A DNA stretch of 64,000 bases. Source: Methylobacterium sp. E-045. GTDB taxonomy: Bacteria > Pseudomonadota > Alphaproteobacteria > Rhizobiales > Beijerinckiaceae. The position numbers and the translations under genes are program-made. Under the pieces are notes generated by a model. The model did no database searches, had not been told where the DNA came from, and saw nothing but the letters and a program-made list of their open reading frames with translations. Shown here piece by piece: positions 46,680 to 55,836 of the stretch (positions are counted from its first letter, which is position 1; every line of letters begins with the position of its first letter). The stretch spans positions 1-64,000 of the forward strand of contig NZ_JAKSYE010000054.1 of assembly GCF_022829685.1 (NCBI RefSeq), given 5' to 3'.

Positions 46680-47546
46680 ATGGATGTCGGCGTGATCGGA
46701 TTGGGCCGGATGGGCCGGGGCATGGTGCAGAGCCTCGTCCGGGGCGGACATCGGGTGAGGGTGTGGAACCGGACCGCGTCCGCCGCCGAGGGTCTCGACG
46801 GCATCACGGTGGTGCGAAATGCGGCCGACGCCTTCGCCGGGGATGCGGCGATCACCATGCTGGCCGACGACGCCGCCCTGCGGTCAGTCCTCGTCGAGGG
46901 CGGGCTTCTCGATTCCGGCACGCGGCCCGGCCTGCATCTCAGCATGAGCACGATTTCGGTGGCGCTTGCGCGGGAACTGACCGCGATCCATGAACGGGCC
47001 GGCGTGCCCTACATCGCCGCCCCGGTCTTCGGCAGGCCGGACGTGGCGCAGAACGGGGCCCTCAACATCGTCGTCGCCGGAGAGGACGCCGTCATCGAGA
47101 GGGCTCAACCGCTGCTCGATGCCATGGGCACGAAGACATGGCCTTTCGGAACCGAGCCGTACCGGGCCAATGCGGTGAAACTTGCCGGCAATTTCATGCT
47201 GATCGCGGCGATCGAGGCGATGGGCGAAGCCGCCGCATTCGCCGAAGGGCATGGCGTCGCCGGTGCCGATCTCCTCGACCTCCTCACCAACACTCTGTTC
47301 GCCTCGCCGGTCCACAAGGGCTACGGCGCGTCCATCGCCGCCGGACGCTACGAGCCGCCGGGCTTCGGCTTGCGGCTCGGGCTCAAGGATATCGGCCTCG
47401 CCCTCGCCGCATCGGGTCAGGCCGGCGTGCCGATGCCCTTCGCCAGCGTGCTCCGTGACAATCTCATCGACGCCGTCAGCCACGGCGACGGCGACAAGGA
47501 TCTCGCGGCCCTGGCGCTGGTCTCGGTCCGGCGAAGCGGGCGTTGA
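46680..47546 (+). CDS. NAD(P)-dependent beta-hydroxyacid dehydrogenase-like
   Basis: The 288-residue product has the Rossmann start VGVIGLGRMGRGM, the substrate loop APVFGRPDVAQNG, the catalytic-Lys segment NAVKLAGNFMLIAAIEAMGEA, and a late KDIGLAL. These mark the 3-hydroxyisobutyrate/glyoxylate reductase family; the ASNRT-type cofactor region (WNRTAS) suggests NADPH. The substrate is not determined. It is likely cotranscribed with the preceding hydrolase gene, and its stop faces the RTX gene. Confidence 0.9.
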   Translation: MDVGVIGLGRMGRGMVQSLVRGGHRVRVWNRTASAAEGLDGITVVRNAADAFAGDAAITMLADDAALRSVLVEGGLLDSGTRPGLHLSMSTISVALARELTAIHERAGVPYIAAPVFGRPDVAQNGALNIVVAGEDAVIERAQPLLDAMGTKTWPFGTEPYRANAVKLAGNFMLIAAIEAMGEAAAFAEGHGVAGADLLDLLTNTLFASPVHKGYGASIAAGRYEPPGFGLRLGLKDIGLALAASGQAGVPMPFASVLRDNLIDAVSHGDGDKDLAALALVSVRRSGR

Positions 47547-47570
47547 CGGCAGGCCCGCTTCGCCGGGGCT

Positions 47571-49859
47571 CTACGAAACGAGGAAGTCGGACGCCGTCAA
47601 AGCACCGTAACTCCTGACCGTCGCGAACTGGACGGCCTGCTCGGCGCCGTTGCCGTCGGCATCGTAGGAGAGGGCACCCGTGTACTGATCGTAGAGGACA
47701 CGATCGTTCGCATCGATGGTACCGGTGCTAACGTTCTTGAACGCAGCGCCGGTCAAGTCGCCGTCCACCAGGCCCTTGAAGATGGCGTTCTCGAGTCTGA
47801 TCGTATCGGTCCCGTGAACGAAATCGGTGATGCTGTCGATGTTATCTTTCCCGAGCTTCGTGTCGAACACGAACGTGTTCCTGCCGCCGGAGCCCGCCAG
47901 CACGTCCATCCCCAGCCCGCCATTGATGACGTTATCGCCGTAAGTGCCGGCAATCGCGTTCGCAAGGTTGTTGCCGGTAAGGGCGATGTCGAGCAAGGGC
48001 GCTTCCTGGCTGCCGATCAGGAACTCGATGGACTGGTCCTTGGCCAGCGTGAAATCGGAGCTTGCATAGACCGTATCGGTGCCCCGGTCCTTGGCCTCGA
48101 TGACCTGATCCCGCTTGCTGCTGACGTAGTAATCGTCGTCGCCGCCAAGGCCCTTCAACACGTCGATTCCGGCGCCGCCATCCAGACGATTGTTGCCAGC
48201 ATTGCCGGTGATCGTGTTCGCGAGCGCGTTGCCGACGCCGCCGATATCGCCCTTGCCGGTAAGCGTCAGGTTCTCGACATGGGCCGACAGCGTATGATCG
48301 ATCGACGACAGCACGAGGTCCGAGCCCGCACCCCGCTTCTCGATCACCACGTCGCCGAAATGATCGACGACGAACGTGTCGTTGCCCGTGCCGCCTTCCA
48401 TCCGGTCGATACCCTTGCCGCCGTCGAGGGTGTCGTCGCCCGCTCCGCCGATGAGATGGTCGCTGCCGGCAAAACCGTGGAGCGTGTCGTCGCCGCCGAG
48501 ACCGTCGATCCGGTCGTTCCTGGCGGACGCCACGGCGCCTTTGAGCAGGTCCGCGCCCGATGTCGCGCCCTTCACGTGAAACGGGTCGGCGGTGGAGACG
48601 GAATAGATCTGGACATCCGTGTCGCGGTCTGTCCGCGCGATCCCGGATTCATAGCCCGACTTGATGAGAGCGAAGGTGCCGTTCTCGAGGGCGACGATCC
48701 GGGGCTGTCCACCCCGATATCCGCTGCCGATCGCCTCGGAATAGAAATCGAAGGCCTGGCCGGTATAGGAACCGTCGGCGTCGTAGAGCAATCCGCGCGC
48801 GCTGGTGAGGATCTTGCCGTCCGCAATATCGGATGCGCCGACGACCAGTTCGAGCAGCTGTCCGTTCGACAAGGTCGTCAGGGAGAGAACATACGCGTTG
48901 TCGAACGCGTGATCCTGGACGAGATCGACGGCCTTCTTGAAGCTCCCGCCGGGACCGGCCTTGTATGTCGCCCCCTGGATGTCGGTGAGAAGATCGGTCT
49001 GGACGCCCCCGGCCGCCTTCTGGACGTCTCGTCCCTCGAAGGCGACGGCAAACCCGCCGTCATGGTCGGCGGTGATGGAATAGGTCACCTTGGTCTCGTA
49101 CCCGCCAGCGAACTCCTTGACCTGGCCGAGCTTGAATGCGTCGCCCGGCACCTTTCCGTCTGCGGTCACCACCCGCCCCATGAGGGTCGACACGGTACGG
49201 GTTGTATCGACCCAGGTGGCGAGATAGCGACCGTCCGAGAGGGCGGTGACCCTGGTGGAATGGGTCTGGTCGTCGTTCACCGCACGGTCGACCACGGCGG
49301 TGGCGACGAAGCGGTGGTCCGCGTCGATGAGATCGACCGTCCGGATCTTGCTCGTCGATCCCTGGGCGATATGCGCAACGGCCATCGCACCATTCTCGGC
49401 GAACGCGACGCTGTTGTCGTAGGCGCTCAGGAACGGCTCGTCCGTATCGGACAGGGAGGTGATCTTCGTGGTGTAGAAGGGCGTGAAGGTCCCTTTCGCG
49501 TCCACGGTGCCGAGGGAGTATTTCGCCTTCTGGATCTCAAATGGAAATTCGCCCGGCTTATTGGCGACATAGGTACCGTCATAGACCCCAATGACGGTCG
49601 ATCCGTCGGATTGGTAGGATAACGCCTCTACCTGCAGATCGCCGAGGGAAAGCGGCCCTTTCGACGGAACGCCGGTCGCCCCGAAGCTGGTCAGGGTTGC
49701 AGGGTGCGTGCCGGCTCCGCCGGATGGGCTCGGAACGTAGCTGCTGGTCAGCAGGGCAAAGCCGGCTTTCCCCTTGGGCACGATCAGGTCGAGACTGTCG
49801 GTGCCGATGACCGGCGCGACGTCGATCGGCTCTCCATTCGCTACCAGCACCGCCGACAT
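47571..49859 (-). CDS. RTX/hemolysin-type calcium-binding protein
   Basis: The 762-residue product has an N-terminal 440-residue part with repeated beta-strand patterns and no recognised enzyme motif. RTX nonapeptides follow (about residues 450-495, such as GGAGDDTLDGG), with more at about 555-580 and 640-660. It ends with a serralysin-type C-terminal segment (ITDFVHGTDTIRLENA). No Sec signal is present; such proteins leave by a type I system using a C-terminal signal. No ABC/MFP/TolC genes are adjacent. Confidence 0.88.
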   Translation of the reverse strand: MSAVLVANGEPIDVAPVIGTDSLDLIVPKGKAGFALLTSSYVPSPSGGAGTHPATLTSFGATGVPSKGPLSLGDLQVEALSYQSDGSTVIGVYDGTYVANKPGEFPFEIQKAKYSLGTVDAKGTFTPFYTTKITSLSDTDEPFLSAYDNSVAFAENGAMAVAHIAQGSTSKIRTVDLIDADHRFVATAVVDRAVNDDQTHSTRVTALSDGRYLATWVDTTRTVSTLMGRVVTADGKVPGDAFKLGQVKEFAGGYETKVTYSITADHDGGFAVAFEGRDVQKAAGGVQTDLLTDIQGATYKAGPGGSFKKAVDLVQDHAFDNAYVLSLTTLSNGQLLELVVGASDIADGKILTSARGLLYDADGSYTGQAFDFYSEAIGSGYRGGQPRIVALENGTFALIKSGYESGIARTDRDTDVQIYSVSTADPFHVKGATSGADLLKGAVASARNDRIDGLGGDDTLHGFAGSDHLIGGAGDDTLDGGKGIDRMEGGTGNDTFVVDHFGDVVIEKRGAGSDLVLSSIDHTLSAHVENLTLTGKGDIGGVGNALANTITGNAGNNRLDGGAGIDVLKGLGGDDDYYVSSKRDQVIEAKDRGTDTVYASSDFTLAKDQSIEFLIGSQEAPLLDIALTGNNLANAIAGTYGDNVINGGLGMDVLAGSGGRNTFVFDTKLGKDNIDSITDFVHGTDTIRLENAIFKGLVDGDLTGAAFKNVSTGTIDANDRVLYDQYTGALSYDADGNGAEQAVQFATVRSYGALTASDFLVS

Positions 49860-49980
49860 GTCCGCTCCCCGTCAATGGTTGCGGCAGGTGGTAAAGCGGC
49901 GCTCATACAATCTCAATCGCGGATCGCATGTCGGTTCCGTCAGCGCCGATGCGTGCTGTTTCTGCAACCCGTCGGCTGGT

Positions 49981-50466
49981 CTACAGAGCCCCCTCCCGCA
50001 CGCCCCCCGGATCGGCCAAGGCGTGCAACACTCGTGCGGCGGAATGGGCGAAACGCAGGGTCACCGCCTTGCGGCGGGCGCCGCTGAGCACATGGTCGGC
50101 CGGGTCGCGCAGGATCGCGGCGCTGTAGCCGTCCGCGATGATCAGCCCGGCCTCGTCGGGGGTCAGCCCTTCGGGCAGAGAGTCGGGAACGGCGAAGTAG
50201 AAGCGGTCGCAATAGTCCCGGTAATCCGGCCACTTCTTGTCGGCGCGGAAGTCGGCGACGCTGGATTTGATCTCGACGATGGTCAGCCGACCCGCCGGGC
50301 ACAGGGCGATGATGTCCGCCCGCCTGCCATTGGCGAGGGAGAATTCCGGGATGGTTACATGGCCGAGATCGGCGAACAGCCGGCGGACCCCGCGCTGGAC
50401 CTGAAGCGCGGTCGCCGATTGCCGGCGGTCCGGGGGCATGACGAGATGGGCGAGGGCTGCTGACAT
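49981..50466 (-). CDS. MmcB-like DNA repair protein
   Basis: The 161-residue product resembles MmcB of Caulobacter, a PD-(D/E)XK nuclease-like protein. Visible core features are IPEFSLANGRRADIIAL with the Asp and LTIVEIKSSVADFRAD with the ExK pair, then KWPDYRDYCDRFYFAVP. Family members are alphaproteobacterial and linked to DNA damage. The start is MSAALAHLVMPPD. It is upstream of the RTX gene on the same strand with a 120-base gap. Confidence 0.85.
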   Translation of the reverse strand: MSAALAHLVMPPDRRQSATALQVQRGVRRLFADLGHVTIPEFSLANGRRADIIALCPAGRLTIVEIKSSVADFRADKKWPDYRDYCDRFYFAVPDSLPEGLTPDEAGLIIADGYSAAILRDPADHVLSGARRKAVTLRFAHSAARVLHALADPGGVREGAL

Positions 50467-50516
50467 GGCTTCGCTCGGGGAGAATGCGGTCTCGAATCGA
50501 CGCTCCCGCCAGGGAA

Positions 50517-51332
50517 TCAGGTCGGCCCGCCCTTGTCACCTGCGGCAGCCTGCCCGCCCGCCAATGCGGCGCGGATCGCATCGAAACCATCGGTAAGCGC
50601 CGCCGGCCCCGGCTGCAGGATCAGCGGCGACTTGATCTGGTGGATACGTCCCGCCGCCACGGCGGGGATCGCGTCCCAGCCCGGCCGCTCGCGGATGCGC
50701 GCCACATTCACCCGCTTGCCGCACCAGGAGGCAAGGATGACGTCCGGCCGCGCGGCGATCACCTGTTCCGACGTGACGATCCTGTCCTTGGCCGCCGGCT
50801 GGCGGGCGAGGTGGGGAAAGACGTCATCGCCGCCGGCATAGCCGATGAGTTCGGAGACCCAGCCGATGCCTGAGATCATCGGCTCGTCCCATTCCTCGAA
50901 ATAGACGCTCAGCCGGGGCGGGCCGGCATTGTCGAGGGCGGCGGCGCCGAGGCGGTGGGCGTAACCCTGGGCCAGGGCATCCGCCTTCTCGCTCACGCCG
51001 ACCAGGGCGCCCACGGTGCGGATCATGGCGAGGCAGCCGGCGACGTCGCGCTGGTTGAAGAGGTGGACCGAGATACCGGCGCGGGCGAGGTCGGCGACGA
51101 TATCCGCCTGCAAGTCGGAGAAAGCGAGGACGAGATCCGGTTGCAGGGCGAGGATTTTCGGCAGGTCGGCGCTGGTAAAGGCCGAGACGCGCGGCTTCTC
51201 CTTGCGCACGCGGGCGGGGCGCACGGCATAGCCGGACACGCCGACGATCCTGTCTTCCTCTCCCAGCAGGTAGAGGGTCTCGACGGTTTCCTCGGTGAGG
51301 CAAACGATGCGTTCGGGCGGGAACCGGCGCAT
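50517..51332 (-). CDS. BtuF-like cobalamin/iron-chelate binding protein without signal peptide
   Basis: The 271-residue product matches the class III substrate-binding fold: RIVCLTEETVETLYLLGEEDRIVGVSGY, then LPKILALQPDLVLAFSD, a middle helix and the second lobe with PDVILASWCGKRVN. Normally such proteins are periplasmic, yet this start (MRRFPPERIVCLTEE) has no hydrophobic leader and no upstream start provides one. It may be cytosolic or anchored by partners. The DedA gene lies 6 bases upstream on the same strand. No ABC permease is adjacent. Confidence 0.82.
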   Translation of the reverse strand: MRRFPPERIVCLTEETVETLYLLGEEDRIVGVSGYAVRPARVRKEKPRVSAFTSADLPKILALQPDLVLAFSDLQADIVADLARAGISVHLFNQRDVAGCLAMIRTVGALVGVSEKADALAQGYAHRLGAAALDNAGPPRLSVYFEEWDEPMISGIGWVSELIGYAGGDDVFPHLARQPAAKDRIVTSEQVIAARPDVILASWCGKRVNVARIRERPGWDAIPAVAAGRIHQIKSPLILQPGPAALTDGFDAIRAALAGGQAAAGDKGGPT

Positions 51333-51338
51333 GCGGCG

Positions 51339-51860
51339 TCAGGAGTTGAAGAAACTGATGACGCCCGCGCCCGGCGCGAGCCAGACGAAGGCCCAGACGA
51401 AGGCCGAACTCCAATTGGCCAACTGGAACGGCAGGCGCGCCACCTCGAACATCCCGGCGATGAGCGGCACCACCGCGCGGGCCGGGCCAATGAACCGGCC
51501 GATGACGATGCCCCAGGCACCGTAGCGCCGACAGAAATCCTCGCCCTTGGCGACCATCTGCGGATAACGGCTCATCGGCCAGATCGACTTGGCCCCGTGC
51601 TGGAAGTAGCGCCCGATCTCGTAGGACACCCAGTCACCGAGCCCGGCGCCGATACCGGCCGCGATCACCATCGGCCAGAACGGGATGCCGCTGGCACCGA
51701 TCAGCGCGCCGATGGCCACCAGAAGCACGGTGGCGGGGACCAGGATCGACAGGAAGGCCAGGGATTCGCAGAAGGCGAGCACGCCGACGATGAGGGGCGC
51801 CCATTCCTTGTGGATTTCCACGAAGGTCAGGATCGTGGTCTTCAGCGCTTCGAAATCCAT
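51339..51860 (-). CDS. DedA family membrane protein
   Basis: The 173-residue protein has four to five hydrophobic segments and the DedA/SNARE-associated core: FCESLAFLSILVPATVLLVAIG, then GAGLGDWVSYEIGRYFQ, and FIGPARAVVPLIAGMFEV with the conserved Arg. DedA members act as lipid flippases or in membrane homeostasis. It is shorter than most (about 200 residues). The BtuF-like gene follows 6 bases downstream. Confidence 0.9.
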   Translation of the reverse strand: MDFEALKTTILTFVEIHKEWAPLIVGVLAFCESLAFLSILVPATVLLVAIGALIGASGIPFWPMVIAAGIGAGLGDWVSYEIGRYFQHGAKSIWPMSRYPQMVAKGEDFCRRYGAWGIVIGRFIGPARAVVPLIAGMFEVARLPFQLANWSSAFVWAFVWLAPGAGVISFFNS

Positions 51861-52028
51861 GCATGCCCCTGCGTGTCGCGCCCGATGTGCGGGAACGTCG
51901 CCCTTCCGGCAAGCGGCGATCTCGTCACGTCGGGAGCCTGGCGTCGGTTGTGAATGCACCGCGGGGCAAAACCGGCTAGGACGCTGGCCGTCGCGCTCGC
52001 ACCCGTCGAAGCAAGGCCGGATACGCCG

Positions 52029-52877
52029 ATGAGAATCCTGTCCATCCAGTCGCACGTCGCCTTCGGCCATGTGGGCAATGCCTCGGCGGTGTTTCCCATG
52101 CAGCGGCTCGGCGTCGAGGTCTGGCCGATCCATACCGTGCAGTTCTCCAATCATACCGGTTACGGTGCCTGGCGCGGCCGGGTGTTCGACGGGCCGATGA
52201 TCGAGGATCTCGTCCTGGGCATTTCGGAGCGCGGCGTCCTCGGCCGATGCGACGGCGTCCTGTCCGGCTACATGGGCTCGGCCGATATCGGCACCGCCAT
52301 CGTGCGCGCCGTGGCGGCGGTACGGAGCGCCAACCCGAAGGCGCTGTATTGCTGCGACCCGGTCATGGGCGACACCGACCGGGGCATCTATGTCCGCCCC
52401 GGAATCCCTGAATTCCTGCGCGACCAGGCCCTGCCCGCCGCCGACATCGTCACCCCGAACCAGTTCGAGCTGAACTTCCTGTCGGGCCTGCCCACCGGCA
52501 CGCTCGGAGAGGCCAAGGCCGCGTTGGCGGCGATCCAGGCCCTCGGGCCGCGCGTCGTGCTGGTGACGTCCCTCGTCACCGAGGACACCCCGTCCGAGTC
52601 CATCGACCTGATGGCGGGGGAGGGCGGGCTGTTCTGGCGCCTGCGCACGCCGCGCCTCGACCTCGACGTGAACGGTGCGGGCGACGCCATCGCAGCCCTG
52701 TTCCTCGTCCATTACGCCCGCACGGGCTCGGCGGCCTTGGCTTTGGGCATGGCCGGTGCCTCGGTCTACGGTCTCCTGCGCCGGACGGCGGAGGCGGGCT
52801 CGCGCGAGATCCTCACCGTCGACGCGCAGGACGAGTTCGTGGCACCCAGCGAGACGTTTCCCGTGGAGCCGGTCTGA
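52029..52877 (+). CDS. pdxY: Pyridoxal kinase
   Basis: The 282-residue ribokinase-type protein phosphorylates pyridoxal in vitamin B6 salvage. It has ILSIQSHVAFGHVGNASAVFPMQRLG at the start, the HTVQFSNHTGYG substrate loop, CDPVMGD and the anion-hole segment DLDVNGAGDAIAALF with the catalytic Asp. The ATG gives MRILSIQSH, the family start. Its stop shares a base with an upstream ATG option of the PhzF-like gene. Confidence 0.94.
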   Translation: MRILSIQSHVAFGHVGNASAVFPMQRLGVEVWPIHTVQFSNHTGYGAWRGRVFDGPMIEDLVLGISERGVLGRCDGVLSGYMGSADIGTAIVRAVAAVRSANPKALYCCDPVMGDTDRGIYVRPGIPEFLRDQALPAADIVTPNQFELNFLSGLPTGTLGEAKAALAAIQALGPRVVLVTSLVTEDTPSESIDLMAGEGGLFWRLRTPRLDLDVNGAGDAIAALFLVHYARTGSAALALGMAGASVYGLLRRTAEAGSREILTVDAQDEFVAPSETFPVEPV

Positions 52878-52900
52878 TGGTCAGCGAGAAGGAAAAGCCG

Positions 52901-53797
52901 ATGAGCCGCCGCTTCGTCACCCTCGACGTCTTCACCGACACGCCCTTTGCCGGGAATCCGCTGGCCGTGGTGCTGGATTCGGAGGGGCTCGACGACGCGG
53001 CGATGCAGCGGATCGCCGGCGAGTTCAACCTGTCCGAGACGGTGTTCGTGCTGCCGCCGGAGAACCAGCGCCACAAGGCGCGTCTGCGCATCTTCACACC
53101 GGTCCGCGAGCTGCCTTTCGCCGGCCACCCGACCCTCGGGGCGGCGATCCTCTTGGCCCTGCGCGATGCGAAATCCGATCTCACCGACGCCACCGCCTTC
53201 GGCCTCGAAGAGACGATCGGCACCGTGGCCTGCGTCGTCGAGGCGGGGGAGGGGAAGGGACGCGGACGCTTCAAGCTCCCGATTTTGCCGCACTACGATG
53301 GCGAGGGGCCGGACGCGACGCTCCTCGCCCAGATGATCGGGTTGGAGACGCAGGACATCGGCTTCGGGCGTCACGCGCCGAGCCGGCACACGGCCGGGCC
53401 GTCCTTCCTGTTCGTGCCGGTCGACACGCGGGCGAAGCTCGATGCGGCCCGTGTGGACCTCGCCGCCATCTCCACCCTGGATCCTCAGACCGCGCTCTAT
53501 CTCTACGCCGTCGACCCGGAAGGTCTGGGCCTCCGTTTCCAGACCCGGATGTTCGCACCCCATCTCGGCGTGATGGAGGATCCGGCGACGGGCTCCGCCG
53601 CGGCTGCCTTCGCGGGCGTGATGATGGAGTTCGAACCCCTCGGCGACGGCGAGCACGATGTCCTGATCCGCCAGGGGCTCGCCATGGGCCGCCCGAGCGA
53701 GATCGAGCTTCAACTGGTCGTCGAATCCGGGGCCCTCCAATCCGTCGAGATCGGCGGCTCGGCCGTGGTGATGAGCGAAGGGACCCTGCTTGTCTGA
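52901..53797 (+). CDS. PhzF-like isomerase/epimerase
   Basis: The 298-residue product has the two-domain PhzF fold: VTLDVFTDTPFAGNPLAVV, the catalytic Glu46 in NLSETVFV, ELPFAGHPTLGAA, and the late EDPATGSAAAAFAGV. Bacterial members outside phenazine clusters are isomerases or racemase-like with unknown substrate. I chose the ATG preceded by GAGAAGGA; an ATG at 52877, overlapping the pdxY stop, is also possible. The Nudix-like gene overlaps its end. Confidence 0.88.
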   Translation: MSRRFVTLDVFTDTPFAGNPLAVVLDSEGLDDAAMQRIAGEFNLSETVFVLPPENQRHKARLRIFTPVRELPFAGHPTLGAAILLALRDAKSDLTDATAFGLEETIGTVACVVEAGEGKGRGRFKLPILPHYDGEGPDATLLAQMIGLETQDIGFGRHAPSRHTAGPSFLFVPVDTRAKLDAARVDLAAISTLDPQTALYLYAVDPEGLGLRFQTRMFAPHLGVMEDPATGSAAAAFAGVMMEFEPLGDGEHDVLIRQGLAMGRPSEIELQLVVESGALQSVEIGGSAVVMSEGTLLV

Positions 53798-54524
53798 CGG
53801 TTTCACCCTCACGCGGATCGAGGAGGTGACGGCCCGTCTGGTGCCGTTCGAATGGGACTGGGCGCGGGACAACGCGGGTTTCATCGCCGAACACTGGGCC
53901 CGCCGGTGCGCCGCACGGTCGGGGCTGTTCGACGGGCGCGTCCTCCTCGCGACATCGTGCCGGATCGAGGGGGCGTCCTGTTCCGTCACGCTGTTCGAGA
54001 CGTCCTACGCGAGCTTCACCATCCACAAGGACCTGGGCTGGCCCGACCCGAATGTCCTCAACGCCTTCGCCGCCATCGTCCCTCATGGGTCGGACGGCGC
54101 CGTGCTCCTCGGTGTCATGGGCGCTCACACCGCCAATGCCGGACAGGCGTACTTCCCCTGCGGGACGCCGGACCTCGATGACGTGCGGGATGGCGTGGCG
54201 GTCGATCTTGCCGGCAGCGCCGAGCGGGAGTTCGTGGAGGAGACGGGAATGGCGCTCCCGGCCGACTCCCCGGAAACGTGGTTTCTGCTGCGCGGACGGA
54301 CCCAGGCGGCATTTCTGCGGCCCGTGATGTTCCGCGAACGGGCGGACGCGCTGCGCGAGGCGATGGAGCGCCATCGCCTCTCGGAGATCGCGCCGGAACT
54401 CGCCGGTTTCGTCACGGTCGGTTCCGGCGGCGCGATCGACCCCTGTTCGATGCCCGACTTCGTACGGGCCTACCTGCGGCACGCATTCCGGTCGTCGCTC
54501 CCCTTCGCGTCGCGGAACGGCTGA
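53790..54524 (+). CDS. Nudix-like hydrolase
   Basis: The 244-residue product has a middle Nudix segment reading SAEREFVEETGM, which keeps the REUxEExGU part of the box; the upstream Glu of the motif is replaced by Val. The rest of the fold is plausible, with FPCGTPDLDD before it. Activity is therefore uncertain. The start is a TTG overlapping the end of the PhzF-like gene by 8 bases, preceded by AAGGGA; a GTG at 53826 is an alternative. Confidence 0.7.
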   Translation: MSDGFTLTRIEEVTARLVPFEWDWARDNAGFIAEHWARRCAARSGLFDGRVLLATSCRIEGASCSVTLFETSYASFTIHKDLGWPDPNVLNAFAAIVPHGSDGAVLLGVMGAHTANAGQAYFPCGTPDLDDVRDGVAVDLAGSAEREFVEETGMALPADSPETWFLLRGRTQAAFLRPVMFRERADALREAMERHRLSEIAPELAGFVTVGSGGAIDPCSMPDFVRAYLRHAFRSSLPFASRNG

Positions 54525-54711
54525 ACCGAGGCCAGGCCCCGCGGGCGTCGAACGGCCCGTCCGAGTGCTCGACGTCCGACACGTGGTACCCGTCGCCGAA
54601 CGTCCGAGGGGGATGGCGTTCCGCCGCTCCGCTGTCGGGCGGAGGACACGAAGGCGGCCCCATCCGTCGGGCCACCGACACGTCGCGCTACGATGCGCTG
54701 ACAGCCGGGGT

Positions 54712-55596
54712 TCAACTCAGTGCGGAAGGCCTCTCGCTCCTATCAAGGAGGAATGGAAGGAGGACGGCGGTGAATGCCTCGGGATGCGAGTAGTTGATTC
54801 CGTGGGCCGCTCCCGGAATGACGGCAAGACGGCCCCGAGGCAGGGAGCCTGCGAGGCTCACGACGAAGGCATGGGGGACGATGTAGTCACGCGTGCCCCA
54901 GACCACGAGCGTTGGCTGCTCGACCCGCCGCGCCTTCTCTCCGATGCGATTGTCGACCATGCTGCGCAAGGTCTGGAGGTAGCGTCCGAGACCGGCACGG
55001 GCATAGTCCGCGAGCGCCACCCAGGCGAGCGACCAGCGCTCGAACGGCGCGATGGCGAGAAAGCCCAACACCTGCCGGGCGAGGTTGCGCGCTTCCGGGT
55101 CCGGCGTGGGCCCCTGCAACACGAGGCGGTCCACGAGATGGGGGTGAAGCAGCGCCAGTTCGACCAGCACCTCGCAGCCGAGGGAATTCCCGACGAAGGC
55201 TGCGCGTTGCACCCCGACCGCTGTCATGAAGGCCGCCAGGGCATCCGCGAGTTCGCGAACCGTGAGCGCACGGTGGGGCTTCTCGCTCAAGCCGAAACCG
55301 GGCAGGTCGGGAGCATAGACGTGGACATGAGGGGCGAGATGCCTCGCGAGCGGGACCATGTACCGGCTCGACATCCCGAGCCCGTGGACGAGGATGACGG
55401 GTATACGGTCATCCGGCACGGCATCGAGCGAGACGCGGGCATGCATCGTCCTGCCGTCGACGCGGATCTGCCTCGCTTCGAGCCGGACGAGATGTCCGCG
55501 CCGGTGCCGGCTGGCGCGGCGCCGGGGCAAGGATGAGACCAGCGCCAAGCCGGCCAGGATCCCGCCCGCCGACACCAGGATCCATGACAGGGACAC
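54712..55596 (-). CDS. Alpha/beta hydrolase, membrane-anchored
   Basis: The 294-residue product has an N-terminal hydrophobic segment (about 4-21) that may anchor it. The alpha/beta hydrolase domain shows VHGLGMSS (oxyanion), the nucleophile Ser138 in GNSLGCE, an Asp in WGTRDYIVPH and His in GAAHGINYSHPE. The substrate is unknown. It is separated from the aspartic protease gene by about 240 bases on the same strand. Confidence 0.85.
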   Translation of the reverse strand: MSLSWILVSAGGILAGLALVSSLPRRRASRHRRGHLVRLEARQIRVDGRTMHARVSLDAVPDDRIPVILVHGLGMSSRYMVPLARHLAPHVHVYAPDLPGFGLSEKPHRALTVRELADALAAFMTAVGVQRAAFVGNSLGCEVLVELALLHPHLVDRLVLQGPTPDPEARNLARQVLGFLAIAPFERWSLAWVALADYARAGLGRYLQTLRSMVDNRIGEKARRVEQPTLVVWGTRDYIVPHAFVVSLAGSLPRGRLAVIPGAAHGINYSHPEAFTAVLLPFLLDRSERPSALS

Positions 55597-55784
55597 AGGC
55601 GCCTTCCCGTTTCAGCTCGCTTCCGCCATCCGCGGGAAGGGGTGCTCACGTCTGCTCTCTAGCAGCAAAGACACCATCTCGTGCGACCGGTCTGGATCCT
55701 GGCGGACGATTTGAGGGAATGGACGTCGACCGCTAGAGCCGCGCCCGACCACGTTGGGCCGGGCTTCATCTCCAGACCCCCGTT

Positions 55785-55836
55785 TAGCCGCGCTGTTTTT
55801 CGCCGAACCGGCATCCAATTCGATGGAGAGCGCTCT
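55785..55836. repeat. Candidate dispersed intergenic element
   Basis: The stretch ends in the 10-base palindrome AGAGCGCTCT (55827-55836) and contains GCGCTGTTTTTCGCC and CCGAACCGG. Similar GAGCGC...CCGGTTCG...AAAA elements are scattered in Methylobacterium and other Rhizobiales genomes, from memory. It overlaps the stop codon of the aspartic protease gene. Only one copy was seen in the window. Confidence 0.35.

Noticed and set aside
47814..49622. 602-residue open frame opposite the RTX gene
   Set aside because: Antisense to recognisable RTX repeats and without a family motif.
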